Positions 17,973 through 26,921 of a DNA stretch of 48,406 bases are shown here, in pieces. Both the position numbers and the translations under genes were made by a program. This DNA is from an uncultured Verrucomicrobiales bacterium. GTDB taxonomy: Bacteria > Verrucomicrobiota > Verrucomicrobiia > Verrucomicrobiales > Akkermansiaceae. Below the pieces are notes generated by a model, which worked only from the letters and a program-made list of their open reading frames with translations, ran no database searches and was not told the DNA's origin. Location of the stretch: NCBI GenBank assembly GCA_937930235.1, contig CALGLJ010000046.1, positions 1 to 48,406 of the forward strand, given 5' to 3'. Position 1 is the first letter of the stretch, and each line of letters starts with the position of its first letter.

Positions 17973-19427
17973 ATGGCGGAACCATCACTGGCCCTTTCTT
18001 TCGATGACGTCCTTCTGACGCCAGGCCTCAGCGAGCATCTTCCTTCGGATTCTGATATCCGAACACATCTCACAGGGGAAATTCCTCTGAACATCCCCGT
18101 GGTCTCAGCGGCTATGGATACCGTTTCCGAGCCAGAGCTGGCCATGGCGCTGGCTCGTGAGGGTGGGATTGCAGTCATTCATCGCGCATGTCCGATCGAT
18201 GAACAGGCGGCTATGGTCAATAAGGTGAAGCGTTCGGAAAACGCCGTCATTTTAAATCCCCTGACTGTATCCCGGAAGCACACGGTCGGGCAGGTGCGCG
18301 AGATTATGGAGCGCGAGGGATTTGCTGGTTTCCCCGTGGTGGATACCGAGCAAAAGCTGGAAGGGATGGTGACTGGACGCGATCTCCGTTATATTCCGAA
18401 TGACGAGACTCTCGTGGAAGATGTCATGACTCCTTTTGAGCGTCTCATCACGGCAAATGCCGATATGAATCAGCGTCAAGCCCGGGAAATTCTTTACAAA
18501 AATCGCATCGAAAAACTTCCCCTGATCAATGCGGATGGCACCCTCGCAGGTCTGATCACCGGAGCGGATATTGAGAAACGCATCACCTTTACTGATGCGG
18601 CGAAGGATCCCAATGGCCAGCTCCGTTGTGGGGCTGCGATTGGGCCTGGGCCAGATTTTCACGACCGAGCCCAAGCTCTCATTGAGGCTGGAGCCGACGC
18701 GATTTTCATCGATGCTGCGACAGGGCATACCTCCCGGGTGATCGAGGTCATTGAAAAGCTGTGCGAACTGAGTGAAGTCCCGGTAGTCGCTGGCAACGTC
18801 GTCACCGGAGCAGGCGCTCTTGCGCTTTGTAAAGCTGGCGCGAGTGCCATAAAAGTCGGGGTAGGGCCGGGATCGATCTGTACCACTCGTGTGATTTCTG
18901 GAGTGGGCATGGCCCAGTTTTCCGCAGTCCAAAACGTGGCAGATGTCTGTCACGAAAACGGGGTGCAAGTCATTGCCGATGGAGGCATTCGTTATTCGGG
19001 TGATATCACCAAGGCGCTTGCGGCTGGGGCGGATCTCGTCATGCTCGGCTCACTTTTAGCGGGCACTCGTGAGTCTCCGGGGCAGACTGTCAATCATCAG
19101 GGACGCCGCTTTAAGACATATCGCGGTATGGGATCGATCGGAGCCATGCGAAAAGGGGCGGGAGACCGCTATGGGCAGAATTCCAGTGGGAAACTGGTGG
19201 CCGAAGGGGTGGAAGGTCGTGTTCCTTATAAAGGAGCCCTCGCAGATGTCGTATTTCAACTGATGGGAGGGCTTCGTTCAGGAATGGGATATGTAGGTGC
19301 TCAGAGCATCAAAGAGCTTCAGGAAAAAGCTGAATTCGTTCGCATTACCCCCGGTGGGTTACGCGAGAGTCATGCTCATGATGTCACCATCACGGAAGAG
19401 CCCACCAATTATCAGCCGGTGAGCTAA
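17973..19427 (+). CDS. guaB: Inosine-5'-monophosphate dehydrogenase
   Basis: [11 protein letters not shown] start, CBS pair, catalytic loop [60 protein letters not shown]. Confidence 0.97.
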   Translation: MAEPSLALSFDDVLLTPGLSEHLPSDSDIRTHLTGEIPLNIPVVSAAMDTVSEPELAMALAREGGIAVIHRACPIDEQAAMVNKVKRSENAVILNPLTVSRKHTVGQVREIMEREGFAGFPVVDTEQKLEGMVTGRDLRYIPNDETLVEDVMTPFERLITANADMNQRQAREILYKNRIEKLPLINADGTLAGLITGADIEKRITFTDAAKDPNGQLRCGAAIGPGPDFHDRAQALIEAGADAIFIDAATGHTSRVIEVIEKLCELSEVPVVAGNVVTGAGALALCKAGASAIKVGVGPGSICTTRVISGVGMAQFSAVQNVADVCHENGVQVIADGGIRYSGDITKALAAGADLVMLGSLLAGTRESPGQTVNHQGRRFKTYRGMGSIGAMRKGAGDRYGQNSSGKLVAEGVEGRVPYKGALADVVFQLMGGLRSGMGYVGAQSIKELQEKAEFVRITPGGLRESHAHDVTITEEPTNYQPVS

Positions 19428-19452
19428 ATCATCCATTTACTTTTATCCTCTC

Positions 19453-20976
19453 ATGCAAGAGACACATCACGTCGCCGTTCTTGATTTCGGCTCTCAGTAT
19501 ACTCAACTCATTGTGCGCCGAGTGCGTGAATTGGGCTTTTATGCCAAACTCTACTCCCCGGAAGACATTTCAGAAATTGGACATCCCGGAGCGGTGATCC
19601 TTTCAGGTGGACCCAGAAGCACCAGTGAGCCGGATGCTCCGGATATCGATTTTGAAACGCTCAAATCCTTTGGCGTTCCTGTCCTAGGAGTGTGCTACGG
19701 GATGCAATTACTGAACATTAAGTTCGGAGGAAGCGTGAAGGCCTCGAATCAACGCGAGTATGGCCCCGCGATGCTCAAGCCGACCTCTCACGCAGATCTC
19801 TATGAGGGGATTTCGGCCGAGTCACAAGTCTGGATGAGTCATTCAGATACCGTGCAAGATCTTCACGAGCAGGCGGAAGTGATTGCTGAGAACCAACACG
19901 GGACTCCGGTGAGTCTGAAATGGCCGGGAAATTTCTATGGTATCCAGTTTCATCCCGAAGTGACGCATAGCCATGAAGGTCTGCGTATTTTGCATAATTT
20001 CCTCCTACAGGCAAAAGAGCTTCAGCCTTTCCATATCGAGGATTTCAAACGTGAAATGATCGAGGGAATTCGTGAGCGAGTAGGAGACCGGCAAGTCGTT
20101 TGCGGGGTGAGTGGGGGAGTGGATAGCACCGTCCTGGCGGTTCTCCTCAAGGAAGCGGGGGTGAAAATGCGGGCCATCTTTGTGGACAATGGCCTCTTGC
20201 GAAAAGACGAAACTCAGGAGGTTCAGAATAACTTCCATCGCATGGGAGTGGCGATCGAGACCGTCGATGCGTCCGACGAATTTCTCAGTGCCCTTGCGGG
20301 GAAAGATGATCCTGAAGAAAAGCGGAAAATCATTGGAAATCTTTTCATCAAAGTATTCTGGGACTCTGTCGGAGATGCCGAGATGTTGGCGCAAGGCACT
20401 CTCTACCCTGATGTGATCGAGAGCGCTTCCAATGCGAAATCAAAGGCCTCCGTCATTAAGACTCACCACAATCGAGTCGCAAAAATTCTTGAATTGCAGG
20501 AAGAAGGAAAAGTCCTCGAGCCTCTCGCCGAACTCTTCAAAGACGAAGTGCGTGAGCTGGGAGCCTCTCTCGGGATCGCTCCCGATATTCTCGGACGTCA
20601 TCCTTTCCCTGGCCCCGGTCTCGCCGTCCGCTGCCCCGGTGCGCTTGATAAGAAACGTCTCGATATCATTCGCGAATGTGATGCCATCTTTATTGGTAAA
20701 CTCAAAGAGTATGGATGGTATGATAAGGTCTGGCAGGCCTATGCTGGCCTCATTCCGGTGAAAACAGTCGGGGTAAAAGGGGATGAACGGAGCTACGAGT
20801 GGGCCACGAATCTACGCGCAGTCATCAGTGAAGATGCCATGACCGCGGAGTGGGTCGATTTACCCGCTCAGCTTCTGAGGGAAACGAGTCAGGATATTCT
20901 CAATCAAGTCACCGGCATCAACCGTGTTCTCTATGATATCTCGACCAAGCCCCCAGCAAGTATCGAATGGGAGTAA
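19453..20976 (+). CDS. guaA: GMP synthase (glutamine-hydrolysing)
   Basis: Class I amidotransferase GVCYGMQLL and QFHPEVTHS; PP-loop CGVSGGVDSTVLA; C-terminal ITGINRVLYDISTKPPASIEWE. Confidence 0.97.
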   Translation: MQETHHVAVLDFGSQYTQLIVRRVRELGFYAKLYSPEDISEIGHPGAVILSGGPRSTSEPDAPDIDFETLKSFGVPVLGVCYGMQLLNIKFGGSVKASNQREYGPAMLKPTSHADLYEGISAESQVWMSHSDTVQDLHEQAEVIAENQHGTPVSLKWPGNFYGIQFHPEVTHSHEGLRILHNFLLQAKELQPFHIEDFKREMIEGIRERVGDRQVVCGVSGGVDSTVLAVLLKEAGVKMRAIFVDNGLLRKDETQEVQNNFHRMGVAIETVDASDEFLSALAGKDDPEEKRKIIGNLFIKVFWDSVGDAEMLAQGTLYPDVIESASNAKSKASVIKTHHNRVAKILELQEEGKVLEPLAELFKDEVRELGASLGIAPDILGRHPFPGPGLAVRCPGALDKKRLDIIRECDAIFIGKLKEYGWYDKVWQAYAGLIPVKTVGVKGDERSYEWATNLRAVISEDAMTAEWVDLPAQLLRETSQDILNQVTGINRVLYDISTKPPASIEWE

Positions 20977-21068
20977 GCAAGAGGCGGCATGAGCAGGGCG
21001 GTGTTTCCTTTTTCCATGTTTCCCTTTAGCGAATGGCTTGCGCCTGAGAAATTTTCCAGTATTTCCAA

Positions 21069-21911
21069 GTGATGTGGGTTTGGTCGAAACTATCAGGTTC
21101 TCAGTGGACTGACGCTTGGGAAGAGCGCTTTTACGGAAATCCCAATTCGGTGATTTCCGAAATCAAGGGCGGCAAGACGGTACGGGTAGAGGTCTACTGC
21201 AAAGGTGAAAAAGAAGCGGTGGCGATCCAGACGCAATTTGGTGGATCAGTGCGGGAGCTCAAATCTCAGAATTGGGCTAAGCTCTCGGCTCCGAAAGCAG
21301 AACCAATTCTGATCCGAGATCAGCTCGTCATCACTCAGCTCGAAACGAAGAAAGAACTGGCTGAACTTCAGAAAAAATATCCCGACCGTCATCTCATCAG
21401 CATCCCAGCAGAGATGGCATTTGGCACGGGAGATCATCCCACGACCTCGACCTGTCTTCGCTTTCTCACAGACGCGGCACATGAGAAAAAAGACGATTGG
21501 AGCTGTCTCGATCTTGGAACTGGAAGCGGCGTTCTCGCGATCGCAGCCAAGCTGCTGCGTGCGGGAGAGGTCCGCGCTTTTGATTATGACCCCAAGGCGG
21601 TCGAAGTCGCGCTAGCAAACACCAAGCGGAATAAGGTTTCGGGCATTGAGACCTTTGAAGCAGATGTCTTCACTTGGAAAAATCGTAAAAAGTTCGATGT
21701 GTTGACCGCGAATCTCTTTTCCACGGTTCTTGTGGAAGCCTTACCGCTCATGGCTCAGTGGATCAAAAAAGACGGTCGTCTGATCATTTCAGGGATTCTT
21801 TTTGAACAATGGCCTGAAGTTTTAGCCCAGGCAAAAAAGTGCAACTTTCTCCCCTTGGAGCATCGCAAAAAAGGAAAATGGGTCACAGCCACCTTCGATG
21901 TCGCGAAATAA
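21069..21911 (+). CDS. prmA: Ribosomal protein L11 methyltransferase
   Basis: MAFGTGDHPTTSTCLRFL, LDLGTGSGVLAIAAKLL, LTANLFSTVLVEALPLM. Confidence 0.9.
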   Translation: MMWVWSKLSGSQWTDAWEERFYGNPNSVISEIKGGKTVRVEVYCKGEKEAVAIQTQFGGSVRELKSQNWAKLSAPKAEPILIRDQLVITQLETKKELAELQKKYPDRHLISIPAEMAFGTGDHPTTSTCLRFLTDAAHEKKDDWSCLDLGTGSGVLAIAAKLLRAGEVRAFDYDPKAVEVALANTKRNKVSGIETFEADVFTWKNRKKFDVLTANLFSTVLVEALPLMAQWIKKDGRLIISGILFEQWPEVLAQAKKCNFLPLEHRKKGKWVTATFDVAK

Positions 21912-22036
21912 GCGGGAATTCACTTGCATGGAAAGCCTTCGGCGTTCAGAAAAATGCCGCTCCCCGGGGAGAAACGGCTTAGTCGCCCTATGATTGTTTT
22001 CGCTCCGGTTCGAGAGCAAAGCATTTACTCAATATC

Positions 22037-23209
22037 ATGGACGCTATCTCAAGCCGCATCAATGCTGTCAGTCCTTCACTGACCCTCTCTGTTACTAACA
22101 ACGCCAAGGCCATGCGTGCTGCAGGCGAAGAAGTTTACGGTCTCGCCGGAGGTGAGCCCGATTGTGATACTCCCGATTTCATTAAACAGGCTGCCTACAC
22201 GGCCATTCAGGAAGGTAAGACGAAATACACTCCTGCTGCCGGTATTCCCGAACTGCGCGAAGCGCTTTCGACAAAATTCGCTTCTGATAATGGACTCGGT
22301 TACGAGCCAAACCAAATCTGCGTCACCAGTGGAGCCAAGCAAGCTTGCTTTAATGCCATTCTTGCGACCGTTGAAGAGGGAGACGAGGTCATTATTCCTG
22401 CTCCTTTCTGGGTCAGTTACCCCGAGATGGTAAAAATGGCCGGAGGTGTTCCCGTCATTGTTGAGACAAAGGAGTCCAACAGATGGAAGATCACTCCTGA
22501 AGAATTCGAGGACGCCATGACCGCGAAGACGAAGATGATTATCATCAACACTCCCGGTAATCCCACGGGTTCCATCTATAGTAAGGAAGAGCTGCAAGCG
22601 ATCGTCGAAGTGGCATCTTATGAGGACATCATGATCCTTTCTGATGAAATTTATGAGCACCTCATCTATGGAGAGTCTAAGCACGTGAGCGTGGCCTCCG
22701 TGAGCGATGATGCTTACAATCTGACGATCACCGTCAATGGCTTCTCCAAGTCTCACTCCATGACAGGATGGCGCGTAGGTTATACGGCTGCTCCTCCTGC
22801 CCTAGCCGAGGCCTTATCTAAGATCCAAGGCCACACCTCATCCAATGCCACTTCTTTTGCTCAATATGGAGCGCTGGCGGCGCTGAAAGACCCGGCTTCC
22901 AAGGATTTTGTGGAGAACCTCCGGGGCGAATATGATGTGCGGAGACAATTCTTACTAGGACGCCTCAAAGCGATCCCTAACGTCAGCGTCGTGGAACCAC
23001 ATGGCGCATTCTATTTCTTTGTCAACTGCACCGAGATGGGCATCAAATCAGTCAATCTGTGCGATAAACTCCTCACTCGATATAAAGTCGTCGCCGTCCC
23101 AGGTATCGCCTTTGGTCATGACATGGGTCTCCGCCTAAGTTACTGCACCACCCTGGACGTGCTCAATGAGGGAATCACTCGCTTCGAGGAATTCTGTCGT
23201 TCTCATTGA
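22037..23209 (+). CDS. Pyridoxal-phosphate aspartate/aromatic aminotransferase (class I)
   Basis: SRINAVSPSLTLSVTNNAKAMRAAGEEVYGLAGGEPDCDTP, NTPGNPTGS, SDEIYEHLIY, NGFSKSHSMTGWRVGY (PLP lysine). Confidence 0.93.
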   Translation: MDAISSRINAVSPSLTLSVTNNAKAMRAAGEEVYGLAGGEPDCDTPDFIKQAAYTAIQEGKTKYTPAAGIPELREALSTKFASDNGLGYEPNQICVTSGAKQACFNAILATVEEGDEVIIPAPFWVSYPEMVKMAGGVPVIVETKESNRWKITPEEFEDAMTAKTKMIIINTPGNPTGSIYSKEELQAIVEVASYEDIMILSDEIYEHLIYGESKHVSVASVSDDAYNLTITVNGFSKSHSMTGWRVGYTAAPPALAEALSKIQGHTSSNATSFAQYGALAALKDPASKDFVENLRGEYDVRRQFLLGRLKAIPNVSVVEPHGAFYFFVNCTEMGIKSVNLCDKLLTRYKVVAVPGIAFGHDMGLRLSYCTTLDVLNEGITRFEEFCRSH

Positions 23210-23277
23210 TTTCCCGATTCATTCAAATTGTTCCTTGCCCCTCGATCTGATCATCAGCTCCTGGGGAGGGAAGGCAG

Positions 23278-23304
23278 GGGGATTACTCATCGGTAGTAAT
23301 CCCC
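23278..23304 (+). terminator. Intrinsic terminator for the aminotransferase gene
   Basis: Perfect 10-bp inverted repeat GGGGATTACT-CATCGGT-AGTAATCCCC followed by ATTTTTT on the + strand; overlaps the 3' end of the convergent CNNM gene. Confidence 0.7.
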
Positions 23305-24344
23305 ATTTTTTGGGCACGTTTTTTCCAAAGATCTCGCGCGAGTTGCTGCATATCTTCGGTGCTGTCGACTTCATCGACAATTTCAGCGCCAAGAATTGTC
23401 TCGATCACGTCCTCAAGGGTGATGATTCCCGAAAAGGAGCCGAACTCATCCACCGTCATCATGATATGAGTTCGCTCGGCGATCATCTCGTTGAAAAGAT
23501 CAGACAAATTTTTGAAATCCGGCACTGCAGCCAGCGGTCGGCGCAGTTGACTCAAGGTTAAGCTTTCCTGCCCGAGGGCGTGGGCTTTCAGAATTTCAAG
23601 ACGGAGGACGAAGCCATTCGTGTCATCGACCGATTCCTTAAAGATCGGAATACGTGAAAAGGGACTATCGGTATTATTTTTCAGATAGTCGGCCACGGTC
23701 GAACTCTCGTCTAAAGAAAAGACCACCGTGCGAGGGGTCGCCGCGTGTTTCGCTACCGAATCACGGAGATTAAAGAGGTTTTTAACGATTCTCCCTTCCG
23801 CTTTCTCAATACTGCCTTCCTTCTCCCCAATGTCAGCCATAGCGATGAATTCTGCCCGGCTGAACGCTCCCTTTTTCTGCCCGTGGGAGATACTGCTCGT
23901 GATCATATTGGTCAACCAGATGAAGGGCTTCATCGTGAACGTGAGACCTGCAAGCATCGCCCCGATCATCGGCGCAAGTCGTTTCCAGAACACCGCGCCC
24001 AATGTCTTGGGAATGATTTCAGAGAGAATCAGGATGAGCAGTGTCAGGATGGCGGAGATGACCCCTGTAGTAAGTGGCGCATCGCCATAAATTTTCGCCG
24101 CCTGTGCTCCCACTCCAGCGGCTCCTACCGTGTGAGCCACCGTATTGAGAATCAAGATCGCCGAGAGAGGGCGATTGATATCGCTAATTAATTTCTCCCA
24201 AGTCCCTGCACTGCGAGGTCTCGTCTGGCGTAAGGTTTCCAAATAGGTGCGGCGGACACTCAATAGCACGGCCTCAGAAATAGAACACACGAAGGAGAAA
24301 ATGAGAGCGATGAGTAGGTAGACGGTAAGAAGAGCAAATTCCAC
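23283..24344 (-). CDS. CNNM (DUF21)/CBS-domain membrane protein, CorB/MpfA-like
   Basis: N-terminal DUF21 TM region (SISEAVLLSVRRTYLE), two CBS modules ending MMTVDEFGSFSGIITLEDVIETILGAEIVDEVD. Confidence 0.88.
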   Translation of the reverse strand: MEFALLTVYLLIALIFSFVCSISEAVLLSVRRTYLETLRQTRPRSAGTWEKLISDINRPLSAILILNTVAHTVGAAGVGAQAAKIYGDAPLTTGVISAILTLLILILSEIIPKTLGAVFWKRLAPMIGAMLAGLTFTMKPFIWLTNMITSSISHGQKKGAFSRAEFIAMADIGEKEGSIEKAEGRIVKNLFNLRDSVAKHAATPRTVVFSLDESSTVADYLKNNTDSPFSRIPIFKESVDDTNGFVLRLEILKAHALGQESLTLSQLRRPLAAVPDFKNLSDLFNEMIAERTHIMMTVDEFGSFSGIITLEDVIETILGAEIVDEVDSTEDMQQLARDLWKKRAQKMGITTDE

Positions 24345-24513
24345 TACAGAGCAATGAAAACGAAACTCACGAAAACGAAAGCCAAAAGAAATGACAGAGA
24401 CTAGGCTGAGGAGATTTTTTCATTATGAATGCTAGTTTTTTAACTAGGCCAAACGGTGAAATACCTCCATCTTGTCCGTGGCTTTGTTCGATACGATTTC
24501 TCATTCGTAGCTT

Positions 24514-25581
24514 ATGAAAAATAATCCTTCTTCCGTCACCGTTGCTCGCATGACCTATCTGGTATTGTGTGAATTAGCAGGATTAGCGATTGCTTTGAGC
24601 ACTCCGAGTATTCCTACTTGGGCCGGAGTTTTAGGAGGCCTCTTCGTGGCAGGATTCTTCATCATGGTGGAGCTTTTGATGAAAGATTTTACCCTTCGTG
24701 GATTTTCCACCGCGACTTTTGGTTTGCTCGTGGGCCTGCTTTGCGCGTTTCTTCTCACCCGAGTAGGCATCTCAGATTTGGTGTATGTCGCATTATCTCC
24801 TCTTGAGGAGCGAGAAGAGCTACAGGGTGCGCTGGTCTTAGCGATGAATGTATCCCTTTATGCCAGTCTGGGATTTTTGGGAACGGTCCTTGCATTACGC
24901 AGTAGTCAGGAAGATTTTTCTTTCATCATTCCCTACGTTCGTTTCCGGCAAGATTCAGCCTCGGGACAGCCGCTCTTGCTAGATGCTGAAATCATCATGG
25001 ATGGCCGCATTACCCAGTTGATGCGCTCGGGATTTCTGAACGGACGATTGATTGTTCCTCGTTTTGTCCTAGATGAGTTACAAAATCTCGCCGCATCTCC
25101 AAATGCAGCGAAGAGGCAACGCGGACAGCGTGGCCTTGAGGTCTTAGAAGAACTCCAGACGAATCCAGGAATTCCGATCTCGATTCATGATGCGGTCGGC
25201 GTGGCGGAAGATCAGGCGTTGCAGGGGCGCTTAGTTCAGTCCGCAAAGCTACTCTCGGCACGTCTTGTGACCACAGATGAAAATCTCACCAAAGTAGCGC
25301 ACCTTCAAGGAGTGGATATGATTAATATCAATGATCTGGCGGATGCACTCCGCCCGCCATTGGTCGTGGGAGATCGCGTCCATTTGGCCTTGGTTCGTGC
25401 TGGGAAAGATGAGCATCAAGCCGTGGGTTACCTCAATGATGGGACCATGATTGTGGTCAATCATGCGATTTCGAAGATCGGAACCACTCAGGATGTGGTG
25501 GTGATCAGTATGTTGCAGACGAGTGCGGGCCAAATGGTGTTCGCAGAAATGGATGACCCGAAGAAGGGAGTGGGTGAATGA
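24514..25581 (+). CDS. PIN/TRAM-domain membrane protein, YacL-like
   Basis: Four TM segments, PIN domain LLLDAEIIMDGRITQLMRSGFLNGRLIVPRFVLDELQ...LVTTDENLTKVAHLQGV, TRAM-like end HQAVGYLNDGTMIVVNHA. Confidence 0.88.
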   Translation: MKNNPSSVTVARMTYLVLCELAGLAIALSTPSIPTWAGVLGGLFVAGFFIMVELLMKDFTLRGFSTATFGLLVGLLCAFLLTRVGISDLVYVALSPLEEREELQGALVLAMNVSLYASLGFLGTVLALRSSQEDFSFIIPYVRFRQDSASGQPLLLDAEIIMDGRITQLMRSGFLNGRLIVPRFVLDELQNLAASPNAAKRQRGQRGLEVLEELQTNPGIPISIHDAVGVAEDQALQGRLVQSAKLLSARLVTTDENLTKVAHLQGVDMININDLADALRPPLVVGDRVHLALVRAGKDEHQAVGYLNDGTMIVVNHAISKIGTTQDVVVISMLQTSAGQMVFAEMDDPKKGVGE

Positions 25582-26921
25582 GTCGGGTGGAAGCAATTTC
25601 CGTGACTCGACTGGCCCGTCGCATTCGTAATTTGCTCGAAATAGAAGTTGGCGAGATCTGGGTGGAAGGGGAAGTGAGCAACCTGCGCAGACAAGCAAGT
25701 GGGCATTGGTATTTCTCCCTCAAGGATGAGAGCGCGCAGATTTCCTGTGCCATGTTCGGAGCGAAGCGTCGTGCTGGGGCAGAATTTATCGAGGATGGAA
25801 CAAAAGTGCAGGTTTTCGGAGAGGTGAGTTTCTACGAAGCTCGTGGCAGCACGCAGTTGATTGTGAGGAAAGCGCAAGCGGTGGGTCAGGGGGATTTACA
25901 GGCCCAGTTTGAAGCGCTTAAAAAGAAATTAAATGAGGAAGGGCTTTTTGCGCAGGAGAAGAAAAGAATGCTTCCGTTTTTTCCTCGGACCATCGGCGTG
26001 ATCACTTCACCTACCGGAGCTGCTCTGCAAGATATGGTGAATGTTCTCAGTCGCCGTGCGCCGTGGACTCAGGTGGTGCTTTTCCCCGTCGCGGTGCAGG
26101 GAAAAGGAGCGGAGAAGGGAATCGCAGAAGCGATCTTACAAGCGTCTGATTATTCACCACGCCCCGAAGTATTGATCGTAGGTCGAGGAGGGGGATCGCT
26201 CGAAGATCTCTGGAATTTTAACGAAGAAGTGGTCGCGCGTGCGATTGCCCGCTGCGAGATTCCGGTAGTCAGTGCGGTGGGCCATGAGATTGATTTTACC
26301 ATCGCAGACTTTGTCGCGGACTTGCGCGCTCCGACTCCCAGTGCCGCTGCGGAGTTGGTTGTTCCAGATCGGAAGGAATTGTTAGAAAAAGTCAATCGGG
26401 TTGGAGATCGATTGCATCGGCAAGTGACGGGCTCCCTTGAACGTCTCGAAGAACGAGTAGATCGTCTGGCCGCTGGCGTCATGGGGCAATCTGCCGAGCG
26501 GATTCTCCGAGAACCTTTCTTGCGTTTGGAGGAGGCTCGGCGGGACCTGCTTGAGGTGGTGAAAGATCGTCTTCATCAGAAAGAAAAATTGATCGCTGAT
26601 TCTCATATTGCTTGGCAAAGATTTCATCCGCTCAAAGTGATCCAGCGGAGAAATGAACGCCTGAAGCAGGCCCGAGTTGATTTTCTGCGAGTGACGCAAG
26701 AGAGCCTGAGTTCGCGAGAACGACGACTCAGAAATTTGGAAGATCAACTGCGACTTCTGAGTCCTGAAGCCACTCTCAAGCGTGGATATACCATGACGCT
26801 AGATGCGGACGGGCAATCAATCGGAGATGTTTCACTCCTTAAAGAAGGAGAGCAGATCACGACTAAAACTGCGACCGGCGAAGCTCTGAGTAGAGTTGAG
26901 AAAATTTCATTTGAGCATTAA
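25578..26921 (+). CDS. xseA: Exodeoxyribonuclease VII large subunit
   Basis: OB fold VEGEVSNLRRQASGHWYFSLKDESAQISCAMFG; FFPRTIGVITSPTGAALQDMVNVLSRR; GRGGGSLEDLWNFNEE; AVGHEIDFTIADFVADLRAPTPSAAAE. Confidence 0.95.
   Translation: MSRVEAISVTRLARRIRNLLEIEVGEIWVEGEVSNLRRQASGHWYFSLKDESAQISCAMFGAKRRAGAEFIEDGTKVQVFGEVSFYEARGSTQLIVRKAQAVGQGDLQAQFEALKKKLNEEGLFAQEKKRMLPFFPRTIGVITSPTGAALQDMVNVLSRRAPWTQVVLFPVAVQGKGAEKGIAEAILQASDYSPRPEVLIVGRGGGSLEDLWNFNEEVVARAIARCEIPVVSAVGHEIDFTIADFVADLRAPTPSAAAELVVPDRKELLEKVNRVGDRLHRQVTGSLERLEERVDRLAAGVMGQSAERILREPFLRLEEARRDLLEVVKDRLHQKEKLIADSHIAWQRFHPLKVIQRRNERLKQARVDFLRVTQESLSSRERRLRNLEDQLRLLSPEATLKRGYTMTLDADGQSIGDVSLLKEGEQITTKTATGEALSRVEKISFEH

Noticed and set aside
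18252-18968. 238-aa minus-strand ORF inside guaB
   Set aside because: Antisense shadow of a clear IMP dehydrogenase gene.
22076-22756. 226-aa minus-strand ORF inside the aminotransferase gene
   Set aside because: Antisense shadow; no domain signature.
24452-24467. Palindrome CTAGTTTTTTAACTAG upstream of the YacL-like gene as an operator
   Set aside because: Only a 6-bp AT-rich arm, single copy; not distinguishable from chance.
26907-26921. 15-bp convergent overlap of xseA and the PBP gene as a sign of misassembly
   Set aside because: Both reading frames are intact through the overlap, and similar short convergent overlaps occur at 4292-4310 and 16841-16869, so it looks like ordinary gene packing.
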